DNA of 64,000 bases from Photobacterium alginatilyticum. GTDB taxonomy: Bacteria; Pseudomonadota; Gammaproteobacteria; Enterobacterales; Vibrionaceae. The first letter of the stretch is position 1; every line of letters starts with the position of its first letter. Below the pieces are notes generated by a model. That model was not told the DNA's origin and did not search any database. It was given only the letters and a program-made list of their open reading frames with translations. The stretch is from contig NZ_RSEJ01000005.1 of assembly GCF_009910675.1 (NCBI RefSeq), positions 62,001 to 126,000 of the forward strand, given 5' to 3'. The position numbers and the translations under genes were made by a program. Positions 17,613 through 27,918 of the stretch are shown one piece after another.

Positions 17613-19328
17613 CTATTTTCTAAGCCGCTGCTTGTTGCTGTAGGGGTACACGTCCTCATACTGGCCGTTGGTTATATTTTGCTGCAGCTGCTGCCAGTAG
17701 CTGGCCTCAAACAGATCGCTGTGAAGTTCATTGAACAAGGCCCTGACGGTCGGGTTGATCAATAGAAATGTCCGAAACTCTTCCGGGAAGACATCATTGA
17801 CCCCCACGCTATACCAGGGTTCGGCTGCCATCTCGTCCTCCGGGTAGCGGGGAGGCGGGATCTTGCGGAAGTTCATTTCGGTCATATAGCTAATTTCATC
17901 GTAGTCGTAGAACACCACCCGTTTGTGCCGGGTGACGCCAAAGTTTTTAAATAGCATATCGCCGGGGAAAATATTGGCCGCGGCCAATTGCTTGATGGCC
18001 TTGCCGTACTCGTCGACCGCATGGCGAAGCTCCTGCTCATTGGCCTGCTCGATATAGATATTAAACGGGATCATGCGCCGTTCGGTATACAGGTGCTTGA
18101 TAATGATCTGATCATCCGTGACTTTGATGATCGACGGAGCCACCTCGAGCAACTCCTCCAGCAGCTCATCGCTGAACCGGTGACGTTCGAAGGAAAAGTT
18201 GCGGTATTCCTGGGTATCGGCCATCCGGCCTACCCGGTCGTGCTCCTTGACCAGCTTGTATTTCTCCCTGACCGTGGCGTGGCAGATATCTTTTTGCGGC
18301 GCAAATTTGTCCTTGATGATCTTGAACACAAAGTCATACGAGGGCAGGGTGAATACAGACATCACCATCCCCTTGATCCCCGGGGCCGAAATAAACTGAT
18401 CGTCGGAGTGTTCTACGTGGTGGAGAAACTCCCGGTATAGCTCGGTTTTGCCATGCTTTTGACAGCCGATAGCGGTATAGAGTTCGGCTTTGGTCTTGTT
18501 GGGGATCAGCTCGGCCAGAAAACGAACCAGAGCGGCAGGGGCCGGGGCATAGACCATGAAGTAGGAGCGGGCAAAGCCGAAGATAATGCTGACGTTGTCG
18601 ACATGGAACAGGCAGGCATCGATATACAGCTCCCTGCTGCTGTTATTGAGCACGGGCAATACCAGCGGTACCGTACGGTTATCGTTGAGATAAATCCGGC
18701 CGATCAGGTAGGCTGCCTTGTTGCGGTAGAAGGGCTCCCGGATCATTTCTATGACCGGAGCGTTGCCTAGCGTGGAGCCCAGATCGTTTTGCAGACGCTG
18801 GACAATAAGGTCGATATCTCGATTCTTGTCTTCCCAGCTTAAGGCAAACGGGGTGTCGTCCAGCATTCTCTCGAGCACGCTTTTCAGCCCGTTGCCGTTA
18901 TTGTAGATGCGAGTGAGCGAGGTCGGGTAGGTTGGAATTCGCCCTTCCTGCGAGCTGTGGACGAACAGTTTGTCCCGGTTGATGTTGCGGTGTTCGAAGA
19001 TCCGGCAGTAGACGGAATTGAAAAAGCTCTCTGCAATGTCATATCGCGGGTAGTCTAACAGGAGATCTTCGTAGGCCGACTTCACTGCCATGAGAAAGGT
19101 CCGGTTGGCATAACGCTCGCCGAGCATGATCTGGATTTGGCTGGTGACCAGCCCGACATGATGATCGTAAAAACTGATCCGTTTTTTGAGAGCCTGATGG
19201 ACGGCAGGCCAGTTTTGGTTTTCAAAACGTTCCTGGGCACCGGCGGTGACATCCAGAAATCGGCCATACATGGCATCAAAGCCTTGCAAAATTGTGTGGG
19301 CTACTAGCTGTTCCATTACTGCTGCCAT
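17613..19328 (-). CDS. aceK: Isocitrate dehydrogenase kinase/phosphatase
   Basis: A bifunctional enzyme that phosphorylates and dephosphorylates isocitrate dehydrogenase, controlling the split between the TCA cycle and the glyoxylate shunt. From the ATG at 19328 (GGAGG 8 nt upstream) it has 571 aa (E. coli 578). The ATP-binding loop [15 protein letters not shown] and the following FKIIKD match the family. [20 protein letters not shown] contains the catalytic and metal-binding region. A longer reading by 18 codons to 19382 is open but lacks a ribosome site. In E. coli aceK ends the aceBAK operon; here it is alone, divergent from thrLABC, so its expression must be uncoupled from aceBA. Confidence 0.96.
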   Translation of the reverse strand: MAAVMEQLVAHTILQGFDAMYGRFLDVTAGAQERFENQNWPAVHQALKKRISFYDHHVGLVTSQIQIMLGERYANRTFLMAVKSAYEDLLLDYPRYDIAESFFNSVYCRIFEHRNINRDKLFVHSSQEGRIPTYPTSLTRIYNNGNGLKSVLERMLDDTPFALSWEDKNRDIDLIVQRLQNDLGSTLGNAPVIEMIREPFYRNKAAYLIGRIYLNDNRTVPLVLPVLNNSSRELYIDACLFHVDNVSIIFGFARSYFMVYAPAPAALVRFLAELIPNKTKAELYTAIGCQKHGKTELYREFLHHVEHSDDQFISAPGIKGMVMSVFTLPSYDFVFKIIKDKFAPQKDICHATVREKYKLVKEHDRVGRMADTQEYRNFSFERHRFSDELLEELLEVAPSIIKVTDDQIIIKHLYTERRMIPFNIYIEQANEQELRHAVDEYGKAIKQLAAANIFPGDMLFKNFGVTRHKRVVFYDYDEISYMTEMNFRKIPPPRYPEDEMAAEPWYSVGVNDVFPEEFRTFLLINPTVRALFNELHSDLFEASYWQQLQQNITNGQYEDVYPYSNKQRLRK

Positions 19329-19539
19329 TCGGGATCCCTCCGAACTAAAGAGTAGACAGAGAATATAAATTTTCTGTCTCAAATTTGGCTAATTATTATT
19401 CATCATAAACACTACTATGCAACGCTGCACGCTTAACTTCAATCTATCCCCTGTTTTTTTATTCCTTTTAGCGATTGATAACGTGGGTGTTTTGTCACCT
19501 ATTTGTTAGCAGCTTATTCGAGAAATGCAAAAAAGCTTG

Positions 19540-19568
19540 TTGACTCAGCCAGTGGAATCAGGTAAACG
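19540..19568 (+). promoter_or_regulatory. Probable thr operon promoter
   Basis: TTGACT at 19540-19545 is a good -35 element. TAAACG at 19563-19568, 17 bp later, is a mediocre -10. Transcription would start ~30 nt before the thrL start codon, the expected distance for a leader transcript. Confidence 0.45.
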
Positions 19569-19606
19569 TTAAGTAATACAGAATATTGGCTAAACCTAAG
19601 GCTATT

Positions 19607-19675
19607 ATGTTTTCAGCGATCAGCATTACCACCACCATTATTATTACCGGCACCATGCGTGTTGGGGCGGGCTGA
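19607..19675 (+). CDS. thrL: thr operon leader peptide
   Basis: A 22-codon leader ORF (ATG at 19607, AAGG 6 nt upstream, TGA at 19673). Its middle is a run of regulatory codons: ISITTTIIITGT contains five Thr and five Ile codons, as in thrL of E. coli. When charged Thr- or Ile-tRNA is scarce the ribosome should stall here. The stop codon touches the first strand of an antiterminator (GCGGGCT at 19667-19673), so ribosomes that finish the peptide mask it. Length, codon content and position before an attenuator and thrA make the assignment secure although it is too short for ordinary gene finding. Confidence 0.95.
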   Translation: MFSAISITTTIIITGTMRVGAG

Positions 19676-19697
19676 TACGCATAAGATTTGAGAAAAA

Positions 19698-19729
19698 AGC
19701 CCGCACTCAAAAAGTGCGGGCTTTTTTTT
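19698..19729 (+). terminator. thr attenuator terminator
   Basis: Perfect 10-bp stem AGCCCGCACT / AGTGCGGGCT with a 5-nt loop and a T-run. Its 5' strand (AGCCCGC) can instead pair with GCGGGCT at 19667-19673 at the end of thrL, giving the antiterminator. Confidence 0.95.
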
Positions 19730-19814
19730 ACCTTTTAATTTGGAATATTGTTTGCTCACACCAGCGCGAGTTATGCGGTTCGGTCGTCAGTGAATCAGGA
19801 AGTTGGAGTAGGGA

Positions 19815-22274
19815 ATGCGAGTATTAAAGTTTGGTGGTTCATCATTGGCAGATGCGGACCGTTTTTCACGGGCAGCAGATATCATTGCCAACAATGCCCA
19901 GCAGGGCGAGGTATCGGTGGTGCTGTCGGCACCGGGGAAAGTAACCAACAAATTGGTCTCGGTTATTGAAAGCACCGTTAACACCGGCGAAGCCGAGTTG
20001 CAGATTGCGGATCTGGAAGCGGTATTCAAAGAGTTGTTTGCCGGTTTGCTGGAACTGGAGCCTAAGTTCGACAAAGCCTTGCTCGATGCCAAACTGACCA
20101 GCTCGCTGGGCCAGCTGAGGCAGTATGTTCATGGCATGAAGCTGTTGGGGCTATGCCCGGACAATGTTTATGCCAAGGTGATCAGCAAGGGGGAGCGCCT
20201 GTCCATCGTGGCGATGAAGGCCATGCTTGAGGCCAAGGGCCAGCCTGCCAGCCTGATCAATCCTGTCGAACGCCTGCTGGCGCATGGGGACTACCTCGAA
20301 GCCCATGTCGATATCGAAGTCTCGACCAATAACTTCAAGCAAGATCCGCTGGCCGAGGGGCATGTCCATATCATGCCTGGCTTTACTGCCGGTAACGAGA
20401 AAGGTGAGCTGGTTACCCTGGGACGAAACGGTTCGGATTACTCCGCGGCCGTACTGGCAGCTTGTCTGCGTGCCGAGTGCTGTGAAATCTGGACCGATGT
20501 CGATGGTGTCTACAGCTGCGATCCGCGCCTGGTACCGGATGCCCGACTGCTCAAGTCCCTTAGTTACCAGGAAGCCATGGAGCTGTCTTACTTTGGTGCC
20601 TCGGTACTTCACCCGAAAACAATTGCACCGATTGCCCAGTTCCAGATTCCCTGCCTGATCAAAAACAGTTTCAACCCGCAGGGTGCCGGTAGCCTGATTG
20701 GCTTGGACACCGGTGAAGACAAGCTCGATATCAAAGGCATTACGACGCTGAAAGATCTGACCATGGTCAATGTCTCCGGTCCGGGGATGAAAGGCATGGT
20801 CGGCATGGCGGCGCGGGTCTTTGGCGCGATGTCGGCAGCCAGTGTGTCAATTGTCTTGATCACCCAGTCTTCCTCGGAGTACAGCATCAGCTTCTGTATA
20901 GAAAGCGAAGACAAGGCGACTGCGCAGCAGGCCTTGCAGAACAACTTTGAGCTGGAGCTCAAGGAAGGCCTGCTGGAGCCGGTCGAGTTTCTTGATGACT
21001 TGGCTATCGTGACCCTGGTCGGTGACGGTATGCGTACTTCTCGCGGTGTGGCCTCGCGTTTCTTCACCTCGCTGGCAGAGGTTGACGTCAATATTATCGC
21101 GATTGCGCAGGGGTCGTCGGAGCGCGCTATTTCGGCAGTGATCCCGGTGGCCAAAGTCTCCGAAGCGGTCAAGGCCTGTCACGAGAACCTGTTTAACAGT
21201 AAGCATTTCCTCGATGTTTTCGTGATTGGTGTCGGCGGTGTCGGCGGCGAGCTGGTGGATCAGGTACGTCGTCAGCAAGAGAAACTGGCTGACAACGGCA
21301 TTGTGATCCGGGTCTGCGGGCTGGCAAACAGCAGTGGCCTGCTGCTCGACAGCAACGGCCTGCCGCTGGACAACTGGCGTGATCTGATGGGACAGGCCAG
21401 CGAGCCGCTGAGCCTGGCACGGATGATCCAGCTGGTGCAGCGTCACCATATTATCAACCCGGTGATCATCGACTGTACCTCTGATCAGGGCATCGCCGAG
21501 CAATATGCCGATTACCTGGCGGCCGGATTCCATGTGATCACCCCGAACAAGAAAGCCAATACCGCCAGCATGGCCTACTACCATCAGCTACGGCAGGCGG
21601 CGCGTTCGACTCGCCGTAAGTTCATGTATGACACTACGGTGGGTGCAGGTCTGCCGGTTATCGAGAACCTGCAGAATCTGATGGCTGCCGGTGACGAGCT
21701 GGAGCGTTTCTCGGGAATTCTGTCTGGCTCATTGTCCTACATCTTCGGTAAGCTGGACGAGGGCATGAGCTTTAGCGAAGCCACAACCGTGGCGCGCAAT
21801 AACGGCTTTACCGAGCCGGATCCGCGTGATGACCTGTCTGGTATGGATGTGGCGCGTAAACTGTTGATTTTGGCTCGTGAGGCCGGGTTATCACTGGAAC
21901 TTGACGATGTCGTTGTCGAGCAGGCGCTGCCGCCGGGCTTCGATGCCGAAGGATCGGTTGATGACTTTATGGCCCGTCTGCCAGAGGCTGATGCCTACTT
22001 TGGCCAGCTGTCAGCCGATGCTGCCAAAGAAGGTAAGGTATTGCGCTATGTCGGTGAGATTGACAACGGTTGCTGCTCGGTGAAAATTGCCGCTGTAAAT
22101 CCGGATGACCCGATGTTTAAAATCAAGGACGGTGAAAATGCCCTGGCATTCTACAGCCGTTACTATCAACCAATTCCTTTGGTGCTGCGCGGCTACGGTG
22201 CCGGTACCGAAGTGACTGCCGCCGGTGTGTTTGCCGATTTGATGCGTACATTAGGCTGGAAGCTAGGAGTCTAA
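19815..22274 (+). CDS. thrA: Bifunctional aspartokinase I / homoserine dehydrogenase I
   Basis: Catalyses the first and third steps of threonine biosynthesis: phosphorylation of aspartate and reduction of aspartate semialdehyde to homoserine. It has 819 aa (E. coli 820). The kinase domain opens with [16 protein letters not shown] and contains [23 protein letters not shown] regulatory domains lie around 315-460 ([27 protein letters not shown]). The dehydrogenase begins near 470 with [14 protein letters not shown] and has KKANTASM and GAGLPVI. The ATG at 19815 has GGAGTAGGGA upstream. First structural gene of thrLABC; 2 nt separate it from thrB. Attenuation in the leader and feedback through the ACT domains are both expected. 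Confidence 0.98.
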   Translation: MRVLKFGGSSLADADRFSRAADIIANNAQQGEVSVVLSAPGKVTNKLVSVIESTVNTGEAELQIADLEAVFKELFAGLLELEPKFDKALLDAKLTSSLGQLRQYVHGMKLLGLCPDNVYAKVISKGERLSIVAMKAMLEAKGQPASLINPVERLLAHGDYLEAHVDIEVSTNNFKQDPLAEGHVHIMPGFTAGNEKGELVTLGRNGSDYSAAVLAACLRAECCEIWTDVDGVYSCDPRLVPDARLLKSLSYQEAMELSYFGASVLHPKTIAPIAQFQIPCLIKNSFNPQGAGSLIGLDTGEDKLDIKGITTLKDLTMVNVSGPGMKGMVGMAARVFGAMSAASVSIVLITQSSSEYSISFCIESEDKATAQQALQNNFELELKEGLLEPVEFLDDLAIVTLVGDGMRTSRGVASRFFTSLAEVDVNIIAIAQGSSERAISAVIPVAKVSEAVKACHENLFNSKHFLDVFVIGVGGVGGELVDQVRRQQEKLADNGIVIRVCGLANSSGLLLDSNGLPLDNWRDLMGQASEPLSLARMIQLVQRHHIINPVIIDCTSDQGIAEQYADYLAAGFHVITPNKKANTASMAYYHQLRQAARSTRRKFMYDTTVGAGLPVIENLQNLMAAGDELERFSGILSGSLSYIFGKLDEGMSFSEATTVARNNGFTEPDPRDDLSGMDVARKLLILAREAGLSLELDDVVVEQALPPGFDAEGSVDDFMARLPEADAYFGQLSADAAKEGKVLRYVGEIDNGCCSVKIAAVNPDDPMFKIKDGENALAFYSRYYQPIPLVLRGYGAGTEVTAAGVFADLMRTLGWKLGV

Positions 22275-22276
22275 CA

Positions 22277-23233
22277 ATGAGTGTTGTAGTTTATGCGCCA
22301 GCATCGATTGGCAATGTGAGTGTCGGTTTTGACGTACTGGGGGCCGCCGTGTCCCCGGTCGATGGTTCTTTGCTTGGCGACCGGGTCAAGGTAGCCGCTG
22401 GCGATCAGCCGTTTTCGTTGGCGTGCGTGGGGAATTTTGTCGCCAAACTGCCTCAGGTAGCCGAGGAAAACATTGTCTACCGCTGCTGGCAGGTCTATGG
22501 CCGTGAACTGGACAAGAAAGGGCTACAACTTAAGCCCGTTGCCATGACGCTTGAGAAGAACATGCCGATTGGTTCGGGGCTGGGCTCCAGTGCCTGCTCG
22601 GTAGTTGCCGCGCTGGATGCACTCAACCGTTACCACGATATGCCTCTTGACGAGACCGAGCTGCTGGCATTGATGGGCGAGATGGAGGCGGAGATTTCCG
22701 GCAGCCTGCACTATGATAATGTGGCACCGTGCTATCTGGGTGGCCTGCAGTTTATGGTGGAAGAGCTGGGGATCATCAGCCAGTCGGTGCCGTGCTTTGA
22801 TGACTGGTACTGGGTGATGGCCTATCCCGGCATCAAGGTGCCGACGGCAGAGGCGCGGGCGATTTTACCGTCGCAGTACCGCCGCCAGGATATTATTGCC
22901 CACGGGCGTTATCTGGGCGGTTTTATTCATGCCTGCCACTCGCAGCAGCCGGAACTGGCAGCGACAATGATCAAAGACGTGGTAGCAGAACCGTATCGCG
23001 AAAGGCTGCTGCCGGGCTTTGCCGAAGCACGCCAGTACGCCCTGGAAGCCGGTGCCCTCGCAAGTGGTATTTCCGGCTCGGGCCCGACTATGTTCAGTGT
23101 CTGCAATGACATTGAGGTGGCCAAACGTATTGCACGTTGGCTCGAAGAGCATTATGTTCAGAATGAAGATGGATTCGTTCATGTTTGTCGTCTTGACGAG
23201 CAGGGATCAAAAGTAACAGGAAGTGAGCTATAA
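22277..23233 (+). CDS. thrB: Homoserine kinase
   Basis: GHMP-family kinase that phosphorylates homoserine to O-phosphohomoserine. It has 318 aa, the usual size. N-terminal [20 protein letters not shown], the ATP-binding motif [16 protein letters not shown] (~95-110) and the C-terminal [11 protein letters not shown] are all present. It starts 2 nt after the thrA stop with AGGAG inside the thrA end and is followed 2 nt later by thrC, so the three genes are tightly packed and probably coupled in translation. Confidence 0.98.
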   Translation: MSVVVYAPASIGNVSVGFDVLGAAVSPVDGSLLGDRVKVAAGDQPFSLACVGNFVAKLPQVAEENIVYRCWQVYGRELDKKGLQLKPVAMTLEKNMPIGSGLGSSACSVVAALDALNRYHDMPLDETELLALMGEMEAEISGSLHYDNVAPCYLGGLQFMVEELGIISQSVPCFDDWYWVMAYPGIKVPTAEARAILPSQYRRQDIIAHGRYLGGFIHACHSQQPELAATMIKDVVAEPYRERLLPGFAEARQYALEAGALASGISGSGPTMFSVCNDIEVAKRIARWLEEHYVQNEDGFVHVCRLDEQGSKVTGSEL

Positions 23234-23235
23234 CA

Positions 23236-24522
23236 ATGAAGTTGTATAACCTAAAAGAACATCAGGAACAGGTTTCGTTTGGTCAGGCAGTCCGTCAGGG
23301 CCTCGGGCGCAACCAGGGACTCTTTTTCCCTTCTGAGCTACCTGAGCTGGGCGATGTTGATGCCTTGCTGGAGATGGATTTTGTCAGCCGCAGCAGCAAG
23401 ATCCTCTCGGCCTTCATTGGAGAAGAGCTCGCTGATGAAACCGTCGCCCAGATGGTTGGCAATGCCTTTCAGTTCCCGGCACCGGTTGCCAAGGTGAAAG
23501 ACGGGGTGTATGCCCTTGAGTTATTCCATGGCCCGACACTGGCGTTCAAGGATTTTGGCGGCCGCTTTATGGCACAGTCACTGGCGGCAGTCACAGACAG
23601 CGACGGCCAGATCACCATTCTTACCGCGACATCGGGTGATACAGGGGCAGCGGTGGCTCACGCCTTCTACGGAATGGACAACATCAAGGTGGTGATCCTG
23701 TACCCGAAAGGCAAGATCAGCCCGTTGCAGGAAAAGCTGTTTTGTACCCTGGGGGGCAATATCAGCACCGTCGCGGTTAACGGTACCTTCGATGATTGTC
23801 AGGCGCTGGTGAAGCAGGCGTTTGATGACGAAGCCCTGCGTCAGGAAGTGGGTCTTAACTCGGCCAACTCCATCAATATCAGCCGTCTGATGGCCCAGAT
23901 TTGTTATTACTTCGAGGCGGTATCACAGCTGCCTAAAGCCGAGCGCGACAACCTGGTGGTTGCAGTGCCTAGCGGTAACTTCGGTAACCTGACGGCGGGT
24001 TTGCTGGCTAAATCTCTCGGCTTGCCGGTGAAGCGCTTTATTGCGGCGACCAACGTCAACGATACGGTGCCACGTTACCTCCAAAATGGCGAGTGGGCAC
24101 CAGAGCCGACGATCCCGACGATTTCCAATGCCATGGATGTGAGCCAGCCAAACAACTGGCCGCGTATTGAAGAGCTTTGCAAGCTAAAAGGCTGGGGACT
24201 TGGTGAACTGGGTTATGGTGCGGTTACTGATGAGCAGACGGCTGAAACGCTACGCCAGATGGATGCCGAAGGCTACTTGTGTGAACCGCATGGTGCTATT
24301 GCCTATCGAATCCTGAACGAGCAGCTTGAAGAGGGCGAAACCGGTATGTTCCTGTGTACGGCCCATCCGGCGAAGTTCAAGGAAGTGGTTGATGAGATCC
24401 TTGAAAAAGACATCGAACTGCCGGCACCGTTGGCCAAGCACAACGCCATGGAACTGCTGTCGCTAGAGCGTGACAATGATTTTGAACAGCTGAAGGCGGT
24501 GCTGAGAAGCGTTCAGGATTAA
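23236..24522 (+). CDS. thrC: Threonine synthase
   Basis: PLP-dependent enzyme converting O-phosphohomoserine to threonine, the last step of the pathway. It has 428 aa (E. coli 428). The PLP lysine lies in LAFKDFGGRFM (~107), with LTATSGDTGAAVAHAF and AVPSGNFGNLTAG (phosphate-binding loop) downstream. It begins 2 nt after thrB, preceded by AGGAAG. A stable hairpin ends the operon. Confidence 0.98.
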   Translation: MKLYNLKEHQEQVSFGQAVRQGLGRNQGLFFPSELPELGDVDALLEMDFVSRSSKILSAFIGEELADETVAQMVGNAFQFPAPVAKVKDGVYALELFHGPTLAFKDFGGRFMAQSLAAVTDSDGQITILTATSGDTGAAVAHAFYGMDNIKVVILYPKGKISPLQEKLFCTLGGNISTVAVNGTFDDCQALVKQAFDDEALRQEVGLNSANSINISRLMAQICYYFEAVSQLPKAERDNLVVAVPSGNFGNLTAGLLAKSLGLPVKRFIAATNVNDTVPRYLQNGEWAPEPTIPTISNAMDVSQPNNWPRIEELCKLKGWGLGELGYGAVTDEQTAETLRQMDAEGYLCEPHGAIAYRILNEQLEEGETGMFLCTAHPAKFKEVVDEILEKDIELPAPLAKHNAMELLSLERDNDFEQLKAVLRSVQD

Positions 24523-24580
24523 GATTTATTTGTTGTTGTCGGGTGCGGGATAACCGGAGCCGACAAGAGCCAATAAAAAG

Positions 24581-24625
24581 AAAGGTAGCCGAGGGGAAGT
24601 ATGAGCTTTCCGGCTACCTTTTTTA
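24581..24625 (+). terminator. Terminator of thrLABC
   Basis: AAAGGTAGCCG pairs perfectly with CGGCTACCTTT around an 18-nt partly self-complementary loop, followed by TTTT. It lies ~60 nt after thrC and 30 nt before the end of the convergent symporter gene. Confidence 0.85.
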
Positions 24626-24653
24626 TTGCGTTTTTTATTTTGCGTTATCGACT

Positions 24654-25838
24654 TTAGCTTTCTTCTTGGACTTGCGGGGCTGATTCTGTCTCAGGCTGGC
24701 GCTTGGCAAATTTGTTCACCCACAGGGAAATAGCACCGTCCCCGGTGATGTTACAGGCGGTACCGAAGCTGTCCTGTGCCATATACAGGGCTATCATCAG
24801 AGCCAGTTCTGCCTCGCCGAATCCCAGCATGCTTGCCATCAATCCCAGCGCGGCCATCACCGCACCACCCGGCGCACCCGGTGCGGCAATCATTGTAATA
24901 CCCAGCATCATGATAAACGGCAGCATATCCATCAAAGACGGAATGGCAATATGCTGACTCAGTGCCATGACAGCCGTTGAGCAGGTAACCAGCGTGATGG
25001 TCGAGCCTGATAGGTGGATGGTGGCACACAGTGGGATCGTGAAGTTAGCGATGGAGTCATCGACGCCATTTGCCTTGGTCTGACGCAGAGTAACAGGGAT
25101 TGTAGCGGCAGAAGACATCGTGCCTATCGCGGTGAAATAAGCCGGCAGCATGTTTTTGATCAGTTTCACCGGAGATTGGCCGACGGCCATACCGGTAATC
25201 GTGTACTGGATTGTGATCCAGATCCAATGCATGAAAATGGCAAGTGCCAGTACCACCCCGAAGGTTTTCAGGGTGGTAAAGACCGTGCCTTCGGCTGACA
25301 TTTCGGCAAAGACGCCAGCAATATAGAACGGCAGCAACGGAATGATCACCTTGGCCAGCAGCAGGTCGATGACCCCGCGCCCTTCCTCGGCAAGGGCTTT
25401 CAGCTGCGTGCTGTTGGTAATGCTGATACCCAAGCCAAACAAGAAGGCGGTGGCCAGGGCTGTCATCACCCCGAAGAGTGGTGGAATTTCCAGATTGATA
25501 TAGCTCGCGAGTTTATCCGATGCATCCGAAGCGGCTGCGGCTGGCTCTGGCAGACCGGCAATAACCAGGCTGGCGACGAGAAAAGCCAGGCTGCCGGCAA
25601 TGATGGTCGACCCGTATGATAGTGCGACGGTTTTGCCTAATAACGACCCAGAGTTTTTTGGCAGACTGGCAATACCGCTGGTGATATAGAAAAGGATAAT
25701 TAGGGGAATAGTGAATCCAATGAGTTGTCCGCCGAGTAGTTTCACTGTGAGCAGGACACGAATGATTGCATCGGGGGCAAAAAATCCGAGTAGGATACCG
25801 ACCAAAATACCTGTAATTAGTTTTAGTATTAACTTCAT
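24654..25838 (-). CDS. Dicarboxylate/amino acid:cation symporter (DAACS family)
   Basis: A 394-aa inner-membrane secondary transporter of the DAACS family (SLC1-like), probably importing an acidic amino acid or C4-dicarboxylate with Na+ or H+. About eight hydrophobic segments are visible. Family signatures are the serine-rich SSAATIPVTLRQTKANGV stretch, ATIHLSGSTITLV and the C-terminal MAQDSFGTACNITGDGAIS, equivalent to the substrate- and cation-binding region. I start it at the ATG at 25838 (AGGAG 8 nt upstream) rather than 16 codons earlier. Substrate cannot be read from sequence. It stands alone, convergent with thrC. It is distinct from the second family member at 45123. Confidence 0.88.
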   Translation of the reverse strand: MKLILKLITGILVGILLGFFAPDAIIRVLLTVKLLGGQLIGFTIPLIILFYITSGIASLPKNSGSLLGKTVALSYGSTIIAGSLAFLVASLVIAGLPEPAAAASDASDKLASYINLEIPPLFGVMTALATAFLFGLGISITNSTQLKALAEEGRGVIDLLLAKVIIPLLPFYIAGVFAEMSAEGTVFTTLKTFGVVLALAIFMHWIWITIQYTITGMAVGQSPVKLIKNMLPAYFTAIGTMSSAATIPVTLRQTKANGVDDSIANFTIPLCATIHLSGSTITLVTCSTAVMALSQHIAIPSLMDMLPFIMMLGITMIAAPGAPGGAVMAALGLMASMLGFGEAELALMIALYMAQDSFGTACNITGDGAISLWVNKFAKRQPETESAPQVQEES

Positions 25839-26080
25839 TAAGCTGGCTCCTGATATGTGTGTTTGAATGACTCCATCAGTTGGCATTGTCTGCTGAATCG
25901 ATAACTGGTCTCGGCAGGCAATGCTGACAATGTACGCAAATGCTGGTCATAATGTCTAAGTTTTGGTCAGAAGTGAGAGGTATATATCAAACTTGTTGTG
26001 CGTTTGTAGTTGAATATAAACTAAACAAAAGAAGGGGAATTGATGAATTTGGGGCAGAAATGGCTTATCGGCAGAGACAA

Positions 26081-26104
26081 AAAACGGCACCTGAAGTGCC
26101 GTTT
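26081..26104 (-). terminator. Terminator of grcA
   Basis: Stem AAAACGGCAC / GTGCCGTTTT with a 4-nt loop. On the minus strand it ends in a run of T, 25 nt after the grcA stop. Confidence 0.9.
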
Positions 26105-26127
26105 TATTATCGATTACTTACCAGCGA

Positions 26128-26505
26128 TTATAGGCTGTTAGTAAAGGTACGAGCGATAACATCGCGCTGCTGCTCAGTTGTCAGCGAGTTGAAACGTACC
26201 GCATAGCCTGAAACACGGATAGTTAGCTGTGGGTATTTTTCTGGGTGCTTGGCAGCATCTTCCAGTGTTTCGCGCTTAAGAACATTAACGTTCAGGTGCT
26301 GACCGCCTTCGATTTTTGCAGGTGCTTCGATTGGCAGCTCGCGGTACTCGATGTCGCCCAGATCAGAAGTAGCTACGATTTGATCGGCCTCGAAACCCGC
26401 TTTTGCACTTACGCAACGCGCTTCATTTTTCTCGCCGTCCAGCAGCCAAATTGAATTCAGTAGATCGTCGTTTGCAGCTTTGGTGATTTGAATACCTGTG
26501 ATCAT
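26128..26505 (-). CDS. grcA: Autonomous glycyl radical cofactor (YfiD)
   Basis: A small protein (125 aa; E. coli 127) that replaces the damaged C-terminal glycyl-radical domain of pyruvate formate-lyase after oxygen exposure and restores the enzyme. The C-terminal half is a copy of the PflB radical domain; the radical glycine is Gly100 in RVSGYAVRF, preceded by the [11 protein letters not shown] segment. The N-terminal part ([20 protein letters not shown]) is YfiD-specific. The ATG has GGAGGA about 6 nt upstream. Two FNR-type boxes 53 bp apart and a consensus -10 element lie upstream. A strong terminator follows. Confidence 0.97.
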   Translation of the reverse strand: MITGIQITKAANDDLLNSIWLLDGEKNEARCVSAKAGFEADQIVATSDLGDIEYRELPIEAPAKIEGGQHLNVNVLKRETLEDAAKHPEKYPQLTIRVSGYAVRFNSLTTEQQRDVIARTFTNSL

Positions 26506-26560
26506 GACTTACTCCTCCGAAGGATGTCGTTAATTTTTTCGATTTTGTGTCGAGCTGGGT

Positions 26561-26566
26561 ATTATA
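26561..26566 (-). promoter_or_regulatory. -10 element of grcA promoter
   Basis: On the minus strand this is an exact TATAAT. With a start site near 26554, the proximal FNR box is centred at about -43, the class-II activation position. Confidence 0.6.
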
Positions 26567-26590
26567 TATCTCGTTAACCCGAGATTGGTA

Positions 26591-26604
26591 TTGATTTAGA
26601 TCAA
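26591..26604. promoter_or_regulatory. Proximal FNR box of grcA (perfect consensus)
   Basis: TTGAT-TTAG-ATCAA matches the FNR consensus exactly, 93 bp upstream of the grcA start codon (centre to ATG) and just upstream of the -10 element. Anaerobic activation of grcA/yfiD by FNR is established in E. coli. Confidence 0.85.
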
Positions 26605-26643
26605 AAAACAACAAAAAACCTTTAATTAACTAGGGCTGTTTTC

Positions 26644-26657
26644 TTGAGCTAGGTCAA
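26644..26657. promoter_or_regulatory. Distal FNR-like box of grcA
   Basis: TTGAG-CTAG-GTCAA is a symmetric variant of the FNR consensus with one change per half-site. Its centre lies exactly 53 bp from the proximal box, the spacing of the two FNR sites of E. coli yfiD (-40.5 and -93.5). Confidence 0.6.
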
Positions 26658-26866
26658 CTAAGCTTTATATTTATTGGTTATTTATCTGAATTTTATATAT
26701 TCAAAAATATTTGAATTGATCAAATGTAGTAAAATTACAACAATTTATTGCGTGTACAATCACGGCTGGTCGCAATAATGTGGCCGATATCAGATCATTT
26801 TGTAGTGGAAAACGTTTGAAAATAACGCTGTCCGCCAACAACAACGCAGTAGCAGAAGGTAGAGCA

Positions 26867-27712
26867 ATGAAGTTAATTGGGGCGCATGTATCAGCCGCCG
26901 GTGGGGTATTTAATGCCCCGCAAAATGCCGCCAGCATAGGTGCAAATGCATTTGCACTTTTTACCAAAAATCAGCGCCAGTGGGTTGCCAAGCCGTTGGA
27001 GGAAGATGTGATCCTTGCGTTCAAGGCGCGCTGTCAGCAATACGGGTTTTCACCGGACGCAATTTTGCCCCATGACTCGTACCTGATTAACCTGGGATCA
27101 CCGGAAGCAGAGAAGCTGGAAAAGTCGCGTAATGCGTTTATTGATGAAATGCAGCGCTGCCGGCAACTGGGGCTGACCCTGCTTAACTTCCACCCGGGGA
27201 GCCATCTCAAGAAGATCTCCGAGCGTGATTGCCTGGCACTGATTGCCGAGTCGATTAATCTGGCCCACCAAGAGGTACCGGAGGTTGTTGCTGTGATTGA
27301 AAACACCGCTGGCCAGGGCAGCAACCTGGGCTGGCGATTTGAACACCTTGCCGAAATCATTGAGCAGGTCGAAGACAAGACACGGGTCGGGGTGTGTATC
27401 GATACCTGCCATACGTTTGCCGCCGGTTACGATCTGCGTACTGAAGCGGCGACCGAGGCAACGTTTGCTGAGTTTGACCAGGTGGTTGGCATGGATTATC
27501 TGCGCGGTATGCACCTGAATGACTCTAAGGGAGGGCTGGGCAGCCGACTTGATCGCCACCATAGCCTGGGTGAAGGAGAGATTGGCTGGGACTGTTTTCG
27601 GTTTCTGATGCAGGATCAGCGTTTTGACGGTATTCCGCTGGTATTGGAGACCATTAATCCGGAGATCTGGCAGCAAGAGATCAATACGCTTCGTTCGTTT
27701 GTGCCGCAATAG
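26867..27712 (+). CDS. nfo: Endonuclease IV
   Basis: Zn-dependent AP endonuclease of base-excision repair, cutting 5' of abasic sites and other oxidised 3' ends. It has 281 aa (E. coli 285) from the ATG at 26867, with GAAGG 8 nt upstream. The TIM-barrel metal ligands are visible in FHPGSH (His), IENTAGQGS (Glu), [13 protein letters not shown] (Asp/His), [20 protein letters not shown] and the C-terminal VLETINPE. An open extension of 29 codons upstream lacks a ribosome site. No clear terminator follows, only a two-stem structure. Confidence 0.96.
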   Translation: MKLIGAHVSAAGGVFNAPQNAASIGANAFALFTKNQRQWVAKPLEEDVILAFKARCQQYGFSPDAILPHDSYLINLGSPEAEKLEKSRNAFIDEMQRCRQLGLTLLNFHPGSHLKKISERDCLALIAESINLAHQEVPEVVAVIENTAGQGSNLGWRFEHLAEIIEQVEDKTRVGVCIDTCHTFAAGYDLRTEAATEATFAEFDQVVGMDYLRGMHLNDSKGGLGSRLDRHHSLGEGEIGWDCFRFLMQDQRFDGIPLVLETINPEIWQQEINTLRSFVPQ

Positions 27713-27738
27713 GCCGGCATCTTTTCGCAGTACGCGGT

Positions 27739-27774
27739 CGCACCTAAACTGGGCATCTGCCCGTATTGGGTGCG
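27739..27774 (+). other. Two-stem hairpin after nfo
   Basis: An outer stem CGCACC / GGTGCG encloses an inner GGGC-ATCT-GCCC stem, 27 nt after the nfo stop. There is no T-run, so it is at best a weak terminator or an mRNA end structure. Confidence 0.35.
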
Positions 27775-27918
27775 GTTCTCTTCGGTATATAATATAGTTG
27801 CCATAAATATAATTTGTTGATTATTAAGTGTTATTTCTCGTTGTTGATTTTTTGGCATCGATCTTTCATAGCTTGGTATGAACCTAATTTTATTTGTAGA
27901 AAGGCCTTGGAGGCTATT

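Noticed and set aside
25940-26206. 88-codon plus-strand frame overlapping the end of grcA
   Set aside because: It runs through the grcA terminator and antisense to conserved grcA codons; no ribosome site.
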